This document shows, one piece after another, positions 11,490 through 22,086 of a stretch of 34,899 bases of DNA. Positions within the stretch are counted from its first letter, which is position 1, and each line of letters begins with the position of its first letter. The DNA comes from an uncultured Pelagibacteraceae bacterium (GTDB taxonomy: Bacteria > Pseudomonadota > Alphaproteobacteria > Pelagibacterales > Pelagibacteraceae), in contig CACFOC010000009.1 in assembly GCA_902567945.1 (NCBI GenBank), positions 1 through 34,899 of the forward strand, written 5' to 3'. Both the position numbers and the translations under genes were made by a program. The notes beneath the pieces are model-generated. The model saw only the letters and a list, made by a program, of their open reading frames with translations. It made no database searches and was not told where the DNA came from.

Positions 11490-12440
11490 TTAAGCTTTAG
11501 ATGACAAATGTTTTTCTGCTTCAAGTGCAGCCATACATCCCATTCCAGCTGCAGTAACTGCTTGCCTAAATATTTTATCTTTAACATCACCTGCCGCAAA
11601 AACACCAGGTATATTAGTGATTGTAGAGTCTGGTTTGGTAACTATGTATCCTTCTTTATCCATATTTAACTGACCTTTAAAAAGAGATGTAGCTGGATCA
11701 TGTCCGATAGCGATAAACAAACCATCTATTTTTGATTCTTCTACCTTATTTGTTTTTACATTTTTAATTTTTATTCCTTTAACATTTTTTGGTTCACTAT
11801 CTCCAATAACTTCTTCGACAACACTATCCCAAATAATTTCAATTTTTTTGTTAGCCATTAGTTTCTTTTGAAGCATTTTTTCAGCTCTTAGAGCATTTCT
11901 TCTATGTATTAGTTTAACCTTTGAAGCAAATTTAGTTAAAAACATTGCTTCCTCAACAGCTGCGTTACCTCCTCCGACTACTGCAACAGTTTTATCTTTA
12001 AAGAAAAAGCCGTCACAAGTCGCACATGCAGAAACTCCAAATCCTCTAAATTTCTGTTCAGATTCTATATTAAGCCATCTAGCTTGAGCTCCCGTTGAAA
12101 TAATAATTGAATCTGCGGTATATTTTTGTCCACCATCTCCAACAGCTTCAAATGGTTTAGATTTTAAGTTTACCGAAGCAATATGATCTTCAATCATTTC
12201 TGTTCCAACAGCTTTAGCTTGATCTCTCATTTGTTCCATCAACCAAGGCCCTTGAATAACTTTTGAAAATCCAGGATAATTTTCTACATCAGTAGTCGTT
12301 GATAATTGTCCTCCAGGCTCCATGCCATGCACAAGCATAGGCTTTAACATTGCTCTAGCTGCATAGACTGCAGCAGTATACCCAGCAGGACCAGATCCTA
12401 TAATTAAGACTTTAGAATGTTTTTTTGAATTATTATTCAT
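11490..12440 (-). CDS. trxB: Thioredoxin-disulfide reductase
   Basis: 316 aa; GSGPAGYTAAVYAARA, redox-active CATCDG, GGGNAAVEEA, FAAGDVKDKIFRQAVTAAG. Confidence 0.97.
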   Translation of the reverse strand: MNNNSKKHSKVLIIGSGPAGYTAAVYAARAMLKPMLVHGMEPGGQLSTTTDVENYPGFSKVIQGPWLMEQMRDQAKAVGTEMIEDHIASVNLKSKPFEAVGDGGQKYTADSIIISTGAQARWLNIESEQKFRGFGVSACATCDGFFFKDKTVAVVGGGNAAVEEAMFLTKFASKVKLIHRRNALRAEKMLQKKLMANKKIEIIWDSVVEEVIGDSEPKNVKGIKIKNVKTNKVEESKIDGLFIAIGHDPATSLFKGQLNMDKEGYIVTKPDSTITNIPGVFAAGDVKDKIFRQAVTAAGMGCMAALEAEKHLSSKA

Positions 12441-12488
12441 ACTTTAAACTAATATGGGTACTTTTAATAAAATTTAAAGCTTTTAATC

Positions 12489-13520
12489 TTATTTAAAAGT
12501 ATCGTTAAATTGTTGGTTTACTCTTACAAAAGTTGTGCATTTGCTAAGCTGTTTAAGAGAAGGGGCACCAACATAAGTACAGCTACTTCTTAAGCCACCC
12601 AGTATATTTTGGACAGTGTCTTTTATTTTACCACGGAATTTTAATTGGACTTTTTTTCCTTCACTACTTCTATAATCCGAAAGTCCTCCATAATGTTTTT
12701 CAAGTGCTGTATCTGAACTTGATCCATAAAATTCTATAAATTGGGATCCATTTTTTTTTACTTTTTTTCCACCACCTTCTTCGTGACCTGCAAACATTCC
12801 TCCAAGCATTACAAAATCACCACCACCACCAAATGCTTTTGCTACGTCACCAGGACATGTGCATCCTCCATCAGCAATAATATGAGCGCCTAATCCATGG
12901 GCTGCATCAGCACATTCTATGACCGCACTAAGCTGGGGGTAGCCAACACCTGTTTGGATACGCGTTGTACAAACGCTGCCTGGACCAATGCCAACTTTTA
13001 CAATATCAGCTCCATTCATAACTAATTCTTGAGTCATATCTGCAGTAACTACATTTCCAGCAATTATGGTTTTGGTAGGATATTTTTCTCTTACTGACGC
13101 AACAAATTTACTAAAATGGTCAGAGTATCCATTTGCAATATCAATACATATAAATTCAAAAAAACTACATTCTTTCATTATTTCATTTAATCGTTTGTAG
13201 TCATCGGGGCTTGTCCCGGTACTGAGAATTAAGTGCTGGTGAATTCCTTTTACAGAAGAATTACGTTTAATTGCTTTTAGATTATGTTGTTTTGTCAAAC
13301 ACGTCATTATTTCAAATTCAGCTAAATTTTTTGCAATTTCTATTTCTCCAACACCATCCATATTTGCAGCTATAATTGGAATGCCTGACCATTGATGATT
13401 GGAGTATTTAAATTTATAGGTACGTTTAAGCTCTACGTCTTTACGACTAGATAGCGTACTGCGTTTTGGCCGAAACAAAACATCGGCATAATCCAGTTTA
13501 ATATCTTCCTCAATACGCAT
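12489..13520 (-). CDS. guaC: GMP reductase
   Basis: 343 aa; [32 protein letters not shown]-terminus closely resembles enterobacterial GuaC; catalytic loop [36 protein letters not shown]; no CBS domains, unlike IMP dehydrogenase. Confidence 0.92.
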   Translation of the reverse strand: MRIEEDIKLDYADVLFRPKRSTLSSRKDVELKRTYKFKYSNHQWSGIPIIAANMDGVGEIEIAKNLAEFEIMTCLTKQHNLKAIKRNSSVKGIHQHLILSTGTSPDDYKRLNEIMKECSFFEFICIDIANGYSDHFSKFVASVREKYPTKTIIAGNVVTADMTQELVMNGADIVKVGIGPGSVCTTRIQTGVGYPQLSAVIECADAAHGLGAHIIADGGCTCPGDVAKAFGGGGDFVMLGGMFAGHEEGGGKKVKKNGSQFIEFYGSSSDTALEKHYGGLSDYRSSEGKKVQLKFRGKIKDTVQNILGGLRSSCTYVGAPSLKQLSKCTTFVRVNQQFNDTFK

Positions 13521-13618
13521 ATTTCCATGAAGGATGTATAAAGGTTTATGATTTTAAAGAAAAGCTATTTATTAATTATATGTGGATAAATAAAATTTAG
13601 GAATATATATAAGTATTT

Positions 13619-14566
13619 ATGGGAAAGCTAAAAGCCTTACTTTTAACCGAGGGTATGCATGGAATGATTAGCCAAGTAGAAGGTCTGGCTAAGGCATTAA
13701 ACACTGAGTATAGTCATAAAATTGTAAGATTAAGTTTTCCTTGGAATTTAATACCACCTAAATTTACACCTGTTTCGCAGATAGTTTTAAAAGATAAAAT
13801 TTATATAACTAATAATGAAATTCCAGACTTAATAATTTCCTGTGGAAGAAAAAGTGTAATACCATCAATTTTTCTTAAGAGAAGGAATTCAAAAATATTT
13901 ACAATTCACGTTCAAGATCCAAAAGTAAGTTTTAAAAATTTTGACGCAATTATAGCTCCAGAACATGATAATTTAAAAGGAGATAATATTTATACATCCA
14001 AAGGCGCGATCCATTACATAACCGAAGCAGAAATAAGCAAAGCTAGACAATATTTGGCAGACAAGATTCAAAGTGAAAAAATAGTTTCATTAATTTTAGG
14101 CGGGCCTAACAAATATTATAATTTTAATTCTGATCAAATAATTAATATATTTAATCAAGTAAAATCAATTTTTGTATCCATCGGCTATAAAATAATTATA
14201 ATTCCATCTATGCGTACTCCCAAAGCAATCATTGAGTTAGCAATAAAAGAAATGGGATCAAGTGGCCATGTTGTAAATAAAGTTGATAAGCAAGCTTATT
14301 TATCTGCATATGCACTTGCAAATTATGTAATAGTGACATGCGATTCTACATCTATGATTTCAGAGGCTGCAACTTCCGGAAAACCTATATTTGTTGCTCA
14401 CATGAAAGCAAAAAAAAATAATTATAGATTTAAGAGATTTTTTAAACTATTTAAACAAATGGGAATTATTAGAGATCTAGGAGAAAAAGTTGAAGATTGG
14501 ACATATAATAAACACAATGAAGCACATAGAATAGCGATTGAAATAAAAAATAAAATAAAAAATTAA
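13619..14566 (+). CDS. ELM1/GtrOC1-like (mitochondrial fission ELM1 family) protein
   Basis: 315 aa; ALLLTEGMHGMISQVEGLAKAL, LIISCGRKSVIPSIFLKR, IHVQDPKVSFKNFDAIIAPEHD, LILGGPNKYY, VTCDSTSMISEAATSGKPIFV match the domain layout of the family. Confidence 0.82.
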   Translation: MGKLKALLLTEGMHGMISQVEGLAKALNTEYSHKIVRLSFPWNLIPPKFTPVSQIVLKDKIYITNNEIPDLIISCGRKSVIPSIFLKRRNSKIFTIHVQDPKVSFKNFDAIIAPEHDNLKGDNIYTSKGAIHYITEAEISKARQYLADKIQSEKIVSLILGGPNKYYNFNSDQIINIFNQVKSIFVSIGYKIIIIPSMRTPKAIIELAIKEMGSSGHVVNKVDKQAYLSAYALANYVIVTCDSTSMISEAATSGKPIFVAHMKAKKNNYRFKRFFKLFKQMGIIRDLGEKVEDWTYNKHNEAHRIAIEIKNKIKN

Positions 14567-14570
14567 TTTA

Positions 14571-15236
14571 ATGGAATTTTTAAATTCTTTAAAAAAAAGA
14601 TCAAAGCATTACAGCAAACCTTTCAGCCATTGGGAATTAAATGAGCCATTAACACAAAATGCGATAAAAGAAATTTGTGAAACTGAAATTACAGATTTAG
14701 TTAAAATGAATATAAACTATGATGGTACAAGAGCCATAGATGGAGGCGAAGGAAAATTTAGATCAGGCTTATCTCATGGAGGAAAGGCAATAAAGTTTAG
14801 GTGCTTTGTTAACAAAGATAATTCAAATAATTTTCCAAATTTAAATAGTTTAGTTCAAGAACTTAGATCAAAAGACATCCATGGCTATATTAGTGAATTA
14901 ATAAAAAAAGATCTTTCAAAATCTTATGTAAGGGTTGAAGTAATATGTGATCGTCAAGGATTTTGGCTAAAACCTCATTGTGATATTAAAGAAAAGTTAA
15001 TTTCTTGTTTATTATTTGCAAATCCATTTAATGAAAATGAAAATCTGGGAACAGACTTTTATGATGAAAAATTAAAAAAAGTCAAAACAGTTCCATACAA
15101 AAATAATTATGGATATTTTTTTACCAGCGGACCAAATACCTGGCATGGGATGGAAAAAAAAAAAATTAAAAGAGAAAGAAGATGTTTGCAAATTAACTAC
15201 GTTTCATTTGAAACTGACTGGAAAGTTAAAACTTAA
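14571..15236 (+). CDS. 2OG-Fe(II) oxygenase-like protein
   Basis: 221 aa; HxD ([18 protein letters not shown]), distal H ([27 protein letters not shown]) consistent with the double-stranded beta-helix triad. Confidence 0.72.
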   Translation: MEFLNSLKKRSKHYSKPFSHWELNEPLTQNAIKEICETEITDLVKMNINYDGTRAIDGGEGKFRSGLSHGGKAIKFRCFVNKDNSNNFPNLNSLVQELRSKDIHGYISELIKKDLSKSYVRVEVICDRQGFWLKPHCDIKEKLISCLLFANPFNENENLGTDFYDEKLKKVKTVPYKNNYGYFFTSGPNTWHGMEKKKIKRERRCLQINYVSFETDWKVKT

Positions 15237-18200
15237 ATTTCTTGAATAGCTTTTACACTAATTTTTTTAGACTTAAGTGATTTTATTCCCTCTAAACAAG
15301 CATAAGCGGTAGACATATTTGTACAATATGGAACTTTATTAATTAAAGTTGCCCTTCTTAAGGAAGTTGAATCTAAAATACGATATTTGCGTTTTCCTCC
15401 TCCAGTATTAATTACCAAGGCAATTTTTTTTGCATTCAATATATCAACTATATGAGGAGATCCTCCACTTACTTTATTTACTTTTTTACACTTAATACCA
15501 TTTTTTTTTATTGCATTTGCAGTACCTTCGGTGCCGCATAGTGCAAAATTTAATTTAACTAATTTTTTTGCTAAATCTATTCCTTCATTTTTATGTTTAT
15601 CTTTTAATGAGATGAATGCTAATCCTTTTGTAGGCAATGAATTTCCAGAAGAAATCTGACTTTTTGCATATGCAAGACCAAAATCTTTATCCATTCCCAT
15701 TACCTCTCCAGTGGATTTCATTTCAGGACCTAGCAACACATCTACATTTGGAAATTTATTAAATGGAAACACAGCTTCTTTTACTGCATACATATTTTTA
15801 TTTTTATTTTTTAAATTAAAATTTGATAATTTTTTACCCATCATTACTTTCGAAGCAATTTTCGCTAACGGAATTCCCTTTGCTTTTGAAACAAATGGAA
15901 CAGTTCTGCTTGCTCTTGGATTTACTTCAATGATGTAAATTTCATCATTTTTAATTGCATATTGCACATTCATAAAACCTTTTACTTTTAATGCCAATGC
16001 TAATTTTTTAGTTTGATTTTTAATTTCAGCTATTAATTCTTTTTTAATGGCAACTGGTGGTAAACAGCAAGCCGAGTCACCCGAATGAATGCCTGCTTCC
16101 TCAATGTGTTGCATGATTCCAGCGACAAATACTTCTTTTCCATCTGAAATAGCATCAACATCAACCTCCATTGCGTTGTTAATAAATTTATCTATTAATA
16201 TGGGATTATTTTCTGCAGCTTTAAAAGCTTCCTCAACAAAATTTTTTAATTGATTTTTTTCATGAACTATTTCCATTGCTCTTCCACCCAAAACATAGGA
16301 AGGCCTGACAACCAAAGGTAAACTAATTTTATCTGCAATTTTGATTGCTTCTTTATAAGATTTTGCAATTCCACTATCTGCTTGTTTTAATTTTAATTTA
16401 ATTAAAAGTTTTCTAAATCTTTCTCTATCTTCCGCAAGATCAATTGAAGAATATTGAGTTCCTAAAATTGGCAGCGAATTTTTGTGAAGAAATTTTGCTA
16501 ACTTAATAGGTGTTTGTCCACCAAATTGAGCAATTACACCTAGCAAACTACCCTTAGATTTTTCCTTTAAAATTATGTTGTGCACATATTCTTCAATTAA
16601 GGGCTCAAAGTATAATCTATCGCTAGTATCATAGTCAGTAGAAACGGTTTCAGGATTGCAATTTATCATTATCGTTTCGTACCCAGATTCCTTTAATGCG
16701 AAACTTGCTTGGCAACAGCAGTAATCGAACTCTATACCTTGACCAATTCTGTTGGGTCCTCCACCTAAAATAATTACTTTTTTCTTAGATGATGGATTTG
16801 CTTCACATTCTGTTTTATGCATGAAATTTCTTTGATAAGTTGAATACATATAAGGCGTAAAAGACTTAAATTCAGCAGCGCATGTATCTACTTTTTTAAA
16901 TACTGGAAAAATATTTAAAGCTAATCTTTTTCTTCTAACAATTTTTTCATTTAAACTAGATAGTTGAGATAATTTTTTATCAGAAAATCCTATTGATTTA
17001 ATTCTGTTAAATTCATTAAATTTTTTAGGCAGGCCTTTTTTTAAAATAGTGTTTTCAGTATCTACAATTTCTTTAATTTGTTCTAAAAACCATGGATCTA
17101 TATTTGATAATTTATGAATTTTACTAATTTTAATTTTTTTACGCATTGCTTCAGCAACCAGCAAAATTTTATTTGGAATATTTATCTTCAATTTTTTTTC
17201 GATTTCTTTCTTGCTTAAAGAAAAAATTCTATCTAATCCTGAAAAACCAATTTCAAGCGACACCAAAGCTTTTTGGAGAGATTCTTTGAAATTTCTTCCA
17301 ATTGCCATAGCTTCACCCACAGACTTCATTGAAGTGCCCAATATTGCTGGAGTAGTAGAAAATTTTTCAAAAGTAAATCTTGGAATTTTAGTAACTACAT
17401 AATCTATCGTTGGCTCAAAAGATGCTGGAGTAACTTTTGTAATTTCATTTTTTAACTCGTCGAGCGTGTAGCCTATAGCTAGTTTTGTTGCAATCTTTGC
17501 TATTGGGAAACCCGTAGCCTTCGAGGCAAGCGCAGAAGATCTAGATACTCTAGGATTCATTTCTATTATTACCATTCTTCCATTTTTGGGATTTATGGCA
17601 AACTGAACGTTGGAACCACCAGTCTCAACTCCAATTTTTCTAAGACATGCTATAGAAGCATTTCTCATCACTTGGTATTCCTTATCAGTTAATGTTAGGG
17701 CGGGTGCTATCGTAATGGAATCTCCCGTATGAATTCCCATGGGATCTACATTTTCTATTGAACATACAATAATGCAGTTGTCATGTTTGTCTCTTACAAC
17801 TTCCATTTCAAATTCCTTCCAACCTTCTAGACATTCTTCGACTAAAACTTGAGTTACAGGCGATGCTTCCAAACCTTCTTTTATAATTTTAAAAAATTCT
17901 TTTTTATTTTTAGCAATACCACTTCCTAGGCCTCCAAGAGTAAAAGCTGGTCTAATGATAGCTGGCAATCCTATTTTTTTTAAACTTTTTTTTGCTTGAT
18001 TTAAGTTTTTAACTATATCAGATTTTGGAAGATCCAAACCAATATCAGACATATTTTTTCTAAATTTTTTTCTATCTTCCGCATTTGAAATTGCTTTTGA
18101 ATTTGCTCCAATTAATTCAATTTTATATTTTTTTAAGAGCCCATTTTTTTCAGCTTCCATTGCCAAATTTAATGCAGTTTGACCCCCCATAGTTGGTAAA

Positions 18201-18457
18201 ATTGCATCAGGTTTTTCTTTTATTAATATTTTTTCTAAAATTTCTTTTGTAATTGGTTCAATATAAGTTTTGTCAGCAACTTCCGGATCAGTCATTATAG
18301 TTGCGGGATTTGAATTTATTAAAATTACTTTATAACCTTCGTCTCTCAAAGCCTTGCAGGCTTGGGTGCCAGAGTAATCAAACTCACATGCTTGACCTAT
18401 AATTATTGGACCCGCACCTACTACTAAAATTTTTTTAAGGTCTTTTCTTTTTGGCAT
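15233..18457 (-). CDS. carB: Carbamoyl-phosphate synthase large chain
   Basis: 1074 aa; two ATP-grasp halves ([48 protein letters not shown]), C-terminal MGS-like domain. Confidence 0.98.
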   Translation of the reverse strand: MPKRKDLKKILVVGAGPIIIGQACEFDYSGTQACKALRDEGYKVILINSNPATIMTDPEVADKTYIEPITKEILEKILIKEKPDAILPTMGGQTALNLAMEAEKNGLLKKYKIELIGANSKAISNAEDRKKFRKNMSDIGLDLPKSDIVKNLNQAKKSLKKIGLPAIIRPAFTLGGLGSGIAKNKKEFFKIIKEGLEASPVTQVLVEECLEGWKEFEMEVVRDKHDNCIIVCSIENVDPMGIHTGDSITIAPALTLTDKEYQVMRNASIACLRKIGVETGGSNVQFAINPKNGRMVIIEMNPRVSRSSALASKATGFPIAKIATKLAIGYTLDELKNEITKVTPASFEPTIDYVVTKIPRFTFEKFSTTPAILGTSMKSVGEAMAIGRNFKESLQKALVSLEIGFSGLDRIFSLSKKEIEKKLKINIPNKILLVAEAMRKKIKISKIHKLSNIDPWFLEQIKEIVDTENTILKKGLPKKFNEFNRIKSIGFSDKKLSQLSSLNEKIVRRKRLALNIFPVFKKVDTCAAEFKSFTPYMYSTYQRNFMHKTECEANPSSKKKVIILGGGPNRIGQGIEFDYCCCQASFALKESGYETIMINCNPETVSTDYDTSDRLYFEPLIEEYVHNIILKEKSKGSLLGVIAQFGGQTPIKLAKFLHKNSLPILGTQYSSIDLAEDRERFRKLLIKLKLKQADSGIAKSYKEAIKIADKISLPLVVRPSYVLGGRAMEIVHEKNQLKNFVEEAFKAAENNPILIDKFINNAMEVDVDAISDGKEVFVAGIMQHIEEAGIHSGDSACCLPPVAIKKELIAEIKNQTKKLALALKVKGFMNVQYAIKNDEIYIIEVNPRASRTVPFVSKAKGIPLAKIASKVMMGKKLSNFNLKNKNKNMYAVKEAVFPFNKFPNVDVLLGPEMKSTGEVMGMDKDFGLAYAKSQISSGNSLPTKGLAFISLKDKHKNEGIDLAKKLVKLNFALCGTEGTANAIKKNGIKCKKVNKVSGGSPHIVDILNAKKIALVINTGGGKRKYRILDSTSLRRATLINKVPYCTNMSTAYACLEGIKSLKSKKISVKAIQEI

Positions 18458-19646
18458 TTTTTTTAATATGGTTAATAAATTCTTGAAATAAATAAACGCT
18501 ATCTTGCGGACCAGGATTTGACTCCGGGTGATATTGAACTGAAAAAACAGGTTTGTTTTTTAATCTAATTCCTTCAATACAATTATCAAATAATGATTTA
18601 TGAGTTATCTCGACGTTCTTGGGTAGACTTTTTTTAACAATTTCAAAACCATGGTTTTGAGATGTGATTTCTACATTGCTATTTATTAGATTTTTAACAG
18701 GATGATTGGCTCCTCTATGCCCAAGTTTCATTTTTTTTGTTTTTGCACCAAGAGCTAAAGCAAGTATTTGATGACCAAGACAAATACCAAAAATAGGCAT
18801 TCTTTTTTTAATTAAAGTTTTGATAATTCCAATTGCATATTTTCCTGTAGCAGCTGGATCGCCAGGCCCGTTAGATAAAAATACACCGTCGGGTCTCAAC
18901 TTTAATATTTTTTCAGCACTTGTTTTACAGGAGACTATATTAACTTCACATTTAAAATCAGAAAAATATCTTAGAATATTTTTTTTTATCCCATAGTCAA
19001 TTGCCACAATTTTAAATGATTTAGTTTTATTTTTTAAAAATCTACTTTCTTTTTTCCAGGTTTTAAATCCAGCCCATTTATAATTTTTTTTAGTTGTAAC
19101 TTTTTCAGCTAAATCTAAATTTTTTAGACCACACCATTTATTTGATAAATTTCTTAATTTGTTAATATTAAATTTACCTTTTTTAGAATAAGAAATAGTA
19201 CCTTTGGGCGCACCTTTATCTCTTATAAAGTTTGTTAAACGTCTAGTATCAAGACCGGTAATACCTACAATTTTATTTTTTTTTAACCAGTTATCTAAAT
19301 GTTTTAAAGCCCTATAGTTTGATGGATTTGAAATTTCAGAATTTAAAATTACGCCTTTTGTCCAGACTTTGTCAGATTCATGGTCGTCATTATTTGTTCC
19401 AACGTTTCCAATGTGAGGAAATGTAAAATTGATTATTTGCCCTGCATAAGAAGGATCCGAAATTATTTCTTGGTATCCAGTAATAGAAGTATTAAAACAA
19501 ACTTCTCCAGTGGTTGTACTTTCATAACCAAAGCCATGTCCTTTGAAAAAGGTCCCATCTTCTAAAACTAAAACGCCTGTAGGATTAATCTTTTTAAGAT
19601 TATCTTGCGATGTATGGTTTAAATTTGTTTTTACTACCAAATACAA
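18435..19646 (-). CDS. carA: Carbamoyl-phosphate synthase small chain; non-ATG (TTG) start likely
   Basis: 403 aa; [17 protein letters not shown], GATase class I nucleophile [28 protein letters not shown]. The codon at 19646-19644 is TTG; no in-frame ATG before the conserved core. Confidence 0.95.
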   Translation of the reverse strand: MYLVVKTNLNHTSQDNLKKINPTGVLVLEDGTFFKGHGFGYESTTTGEVCFNTSITGYQEIISDPSYAGQIINFTFPHIGNVGTNNDDHESDKVWTKGVILNSEISNPSNYRALKHLDNWLKKNKIVGITGLDTRRLTNFIRDKGAPKGTISYSKKGKFNINKLRNLSNKWCGLKNLDLAEKVTTKKNYKWAGFKTWKKESRFLKNKTKSFKIVAIDYGIKKNILRYFSDFKCEVNIVSCKTSAEKILKLRPDGVFLSNGPGDPAATGKYAIGIIKTLIKKRMPIFGICLGHQILALALGAKTKKMKLGHRGANHPVKNLINSNVEITSQNHGFEIVKKSLPKNVEITHKSLFDNCIEGIRLKNKPVFSVQYHPESNPGPQDSVYLFQEFINHIKKNAKKKRP

Positions 19647-19779
19647 CTCATGAGTTAAAGGGTTTTACTATAAAACATGATTTTGCGCAAGATATGAAAA
19701 AGAATTTATCTCGTCAAGATGGAATTTTTTTCTTTTGAAGAATTTTGATCTGTGCAGTAAGTTGATATTTTTATAATTC

Positions 19780-20241
19780 ATGTCACTTCGAAAAAAAATA
19801 AACGACGAATTCAATTCTGCGTTAAAAAGCAAAAATAAAATTTTAGTTTCTACCTTGAGGTTAATTTTGGCCGCTATAAAAGAACGAGATATTGAGAACA
19901 GAACTAGCGGGAAAAAAGAGGAGGTTAAAGATCCAGAAATTGTAAAAGTTTTAAGAAAAATGAAGAAACAAAGGCAAGATTCCATTGATTTATATAAAAA
20001 GGGTGAAAGACAAGAATTATTAGAAGCCGAACAAGCGGAAATTAAAATTATAGATGCTTACTTACCAAAACAACTTGGCGACGAAGAAACAAAAAAAATC
20101 TGCAAAGAAGTTATAGAATCGTTAGGAGCTACAAGCATGAAAGATATGGGAAAAATTATGGGGTCTTTAAAGCAGAAATATTCTGACACAATTGATTTTT
20201 CAAAAGTAAATATAATAGTTAAAGGACTATTAAGTTCATGA
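19780..20241 (+). CDS. GatB/YqeY domain-containing protein
   Basis: 153 aa; SLRKKINDEFNSALKSKNKILVSTLRLILAAIKERDIENR, YLPKQLGDEE, MGKIMGSLKQKYSDTIDFSKVN. Confidence 0.94.
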   Translation: MSLRKKINDEFNSALKSKNKILVSTLRLILAAIKERDIENRTSGKKEEVKDPEIVKVLRKMKKQRQDSIDLYKKGERQELLEAEQAEIKIIDAYLPKQLGDEETKKICKEVIESLGATSMKDMGKIMGSLKQKYSDTIDFSKVNIIVKGLLSS

Positions 20242-22025
20242 AATATCCCAAAGAATATCTTGAAGAAATTAAACAAAGACTAAAAGTATCGCAGGTTGTT
20301 GGCAAATCTGTGAAACTAAAAAAAAGAGGAAAAGAATTTATTGGCTTGTCACCATTTTCAAATGAAAAAACACCTTCTTTTACAGTGAATGATGAAAAAG
20401 GATTTTATCATTGTTTTAGTACTGCCGAACATGGAAATATTTTTGATTTTTTAATGAAAACTAAAAATTACAAATTTGGAGAAGCCGTTAGAACGCTTGC
20501 TAGCGATGCTGGTATGCAACCGTATAGGTTCTCCAAACAAGATGAGGAGAAGCAAAATAGGTGGAAAGTTTATAATTTAATTTTAGAGAAATACGCTAAT
20601 TTGTGTAGCGATGAACTATCATCAGGAAAATATCCCGAAATTATTAAATATTTAGATGAAAGAAAAATAACTAAAAAAGAAATTATATTTTTTAAAATAG
20701 GTTATGCGCCAATAAAAAGCAATTTTTACGACTTACTAAAAAAAGAATTTAAAGAGGATCAAATAAATTCATCTGGAATTTTTTATTTAGATGAAATAAA
20801 AAAAATATATATCGATAGGTTTAGAGGTAGAATAATTTTTCCAGTGAAAAATATTAATAATTCCATTTTTGCTCTTGGGGGAAGATCTTTATCCAAAAAA
20901 AGTTTCGCAAAGTATATCAATTCTCCTGAGACAGAATTTTATAAAAAAGGAAATAATCTTTATAACATAAATTTTGCAAAAAACTGCAGAAACCAAGCAG
21001 AGCAAATATTTGTAGTAGAAGGTTATATGGACGTTATAACTCTTCATAAATTTGGCATAGAAAATGTTGTTGCAAATCTTGGCACTGCGATGACTGAAAG
21101 ACAACTAGACTTAATATGGAGATTTTTTAAAAATCCAATTATTTGTTTAGACGGTGATATAAGTGGACGCAAAGCTGCATTAAGAGCAGCAGAAAGATTA
21201 TTTCCTTTGATGAAAGCAGGATTTAATATTTATTTTTTAACTTTACCAGAAAATTTAGATCCTGATACTTATTTAAATCAAAAAGGCAAAGAATCTTTTT
21301 TAAAATTTTCAGAGAGCAAAATAGAAATAAAAGATTTTATTTGGGATTCATACTATAATGAAGTAGACAAAAACAATCCAAGCTCACTCACATTGTTTGA
21401 AAAAAAAATCAAATCTCTTTGCAATGAAGTTAAGGATAAAACTTTAGCTAAGTACTACCTTGATAATTTTTTGAAAAAAATTAACAGTCTTACACCTATT
21501 TTAAATTCAAAAAAATATAAATTTTCGAAATTTAGAGAAATGACAGTTCCTCTTCAAGTTACTAAAGATATATATAAACAAAGAAAAAAGTTTGAAGAAC
21601 AGGAATTAAAAGAGCTATCAATTTTATATTTAATAATAAGCAATTTAGATATATTTAGAAAAAATATTGAATTGATATCAGAAATCAATTTTTCAAATCA
21701 CTTAATTGTAGAATTTAAACAAAAAATCATTGAGTGTTTAACCTCAGAGAAATACTTTGATAGAAAAGTTTTAAAATTAGATGATTTTGATCAAAAATAT
21801 CAAGAACTTATAAAAAGTATAAACAAAAATGCACCAGTAAAAATTATTTCACAGAACCAAAATGAAGAAAAAATTTTGTTAATATTTGAAGAAATTATGA
21901 ATGAAATTAAAGAAATTGACTTAAGAAAAAAAATTGAATCTCTTGAAGATAAAGTTTCTCTAAATCTTGATGAAAAGCTTTATTCTGAGCTTTTGTCATT
22001 AAGAAATCAGTTAAAAGGTGGTTAA
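20238..22025 (+). CDS. dnaG: DNA primase with degenerate zinc-binding motif
   Basis: 595 aa; N-terminal motif LSPFSNEKTPSFTVNDEKGFYHCFSTAEHGNIFDFLM, Toprim VVEGYMDVITLHKFGIENVVANLGTA, LDGDISGRKAALRA. ATGA overlap with yqeY. Confidence 0.96.
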   Translation: MKYPKEYLEEIKQRLKVSQVVGKSVKLKKRGKEFIGLSPFSNEKTPSFTVNDEKGFYHCFSTAEHGNIFDFLMKTKNYKFGEAVRTLASDAGMQPYRFSKQDEEKQNRWKVYNLILEKYANLCSDELSSGKYPEIIKYLDERKITKKEIIFFKIGYAPIKSNFYDLLKKEFKEDQINSSGIFYLDEIKKIYIDRFRGRIIFPVKNINNSIFALGGRSLSKKSFAKYINSPETEFYKKGNNLYNINFAKNCRNQAEQIFVVEGYMDVITLHKFGIENVVANLGTAMTERQLDLIWRFFKNPIICLDGDISGRKAALRAAERLFPLMKAGFNIYFLTLPENLDPDTYLNQKGKESFLKFSESKIEIKDFIWDSYYNEVDKNNPSSLTLFEKKIKSLCNEVKDKTLAKYYLDNFLKKINSLTPILNSKKYKFSKFREMTVPLQVTKDIYKQRKKFEEQELKELSILYLIISNLDIFRKNIELISEINFSNHLIVEFKQKIIECLTSEKYFDRKVLKLDDFDQKYQELIKSINKNAPVKIISQNQNEEKILLIFEEIMNEIKEIDLRKKIESLEDKVSLNLDEKLYSELLSLRNQLKGG

Positions 22026-22086
22026 AAAAGCTATAGATTTTATTAATTTAGTTATTATATATAAGTTCGCCATTGGATTATAAATA

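Noticed and set aside
15711-17402. ORFs 15711..15938 (+) and 17211..17402 (+) opposite carB
   Set aside because: Shadow ORFs in an intact carB.
19380-20276. ORFs 19380..19565 (+), 19668..19985 (-), 20058..20276 (-)
   Set aside because: Antisense to carA, yqeY and dnaG; no domain similarity, and hydrophobic/Phe-rich as expected from the reverse of Lys-rich coding DNA.
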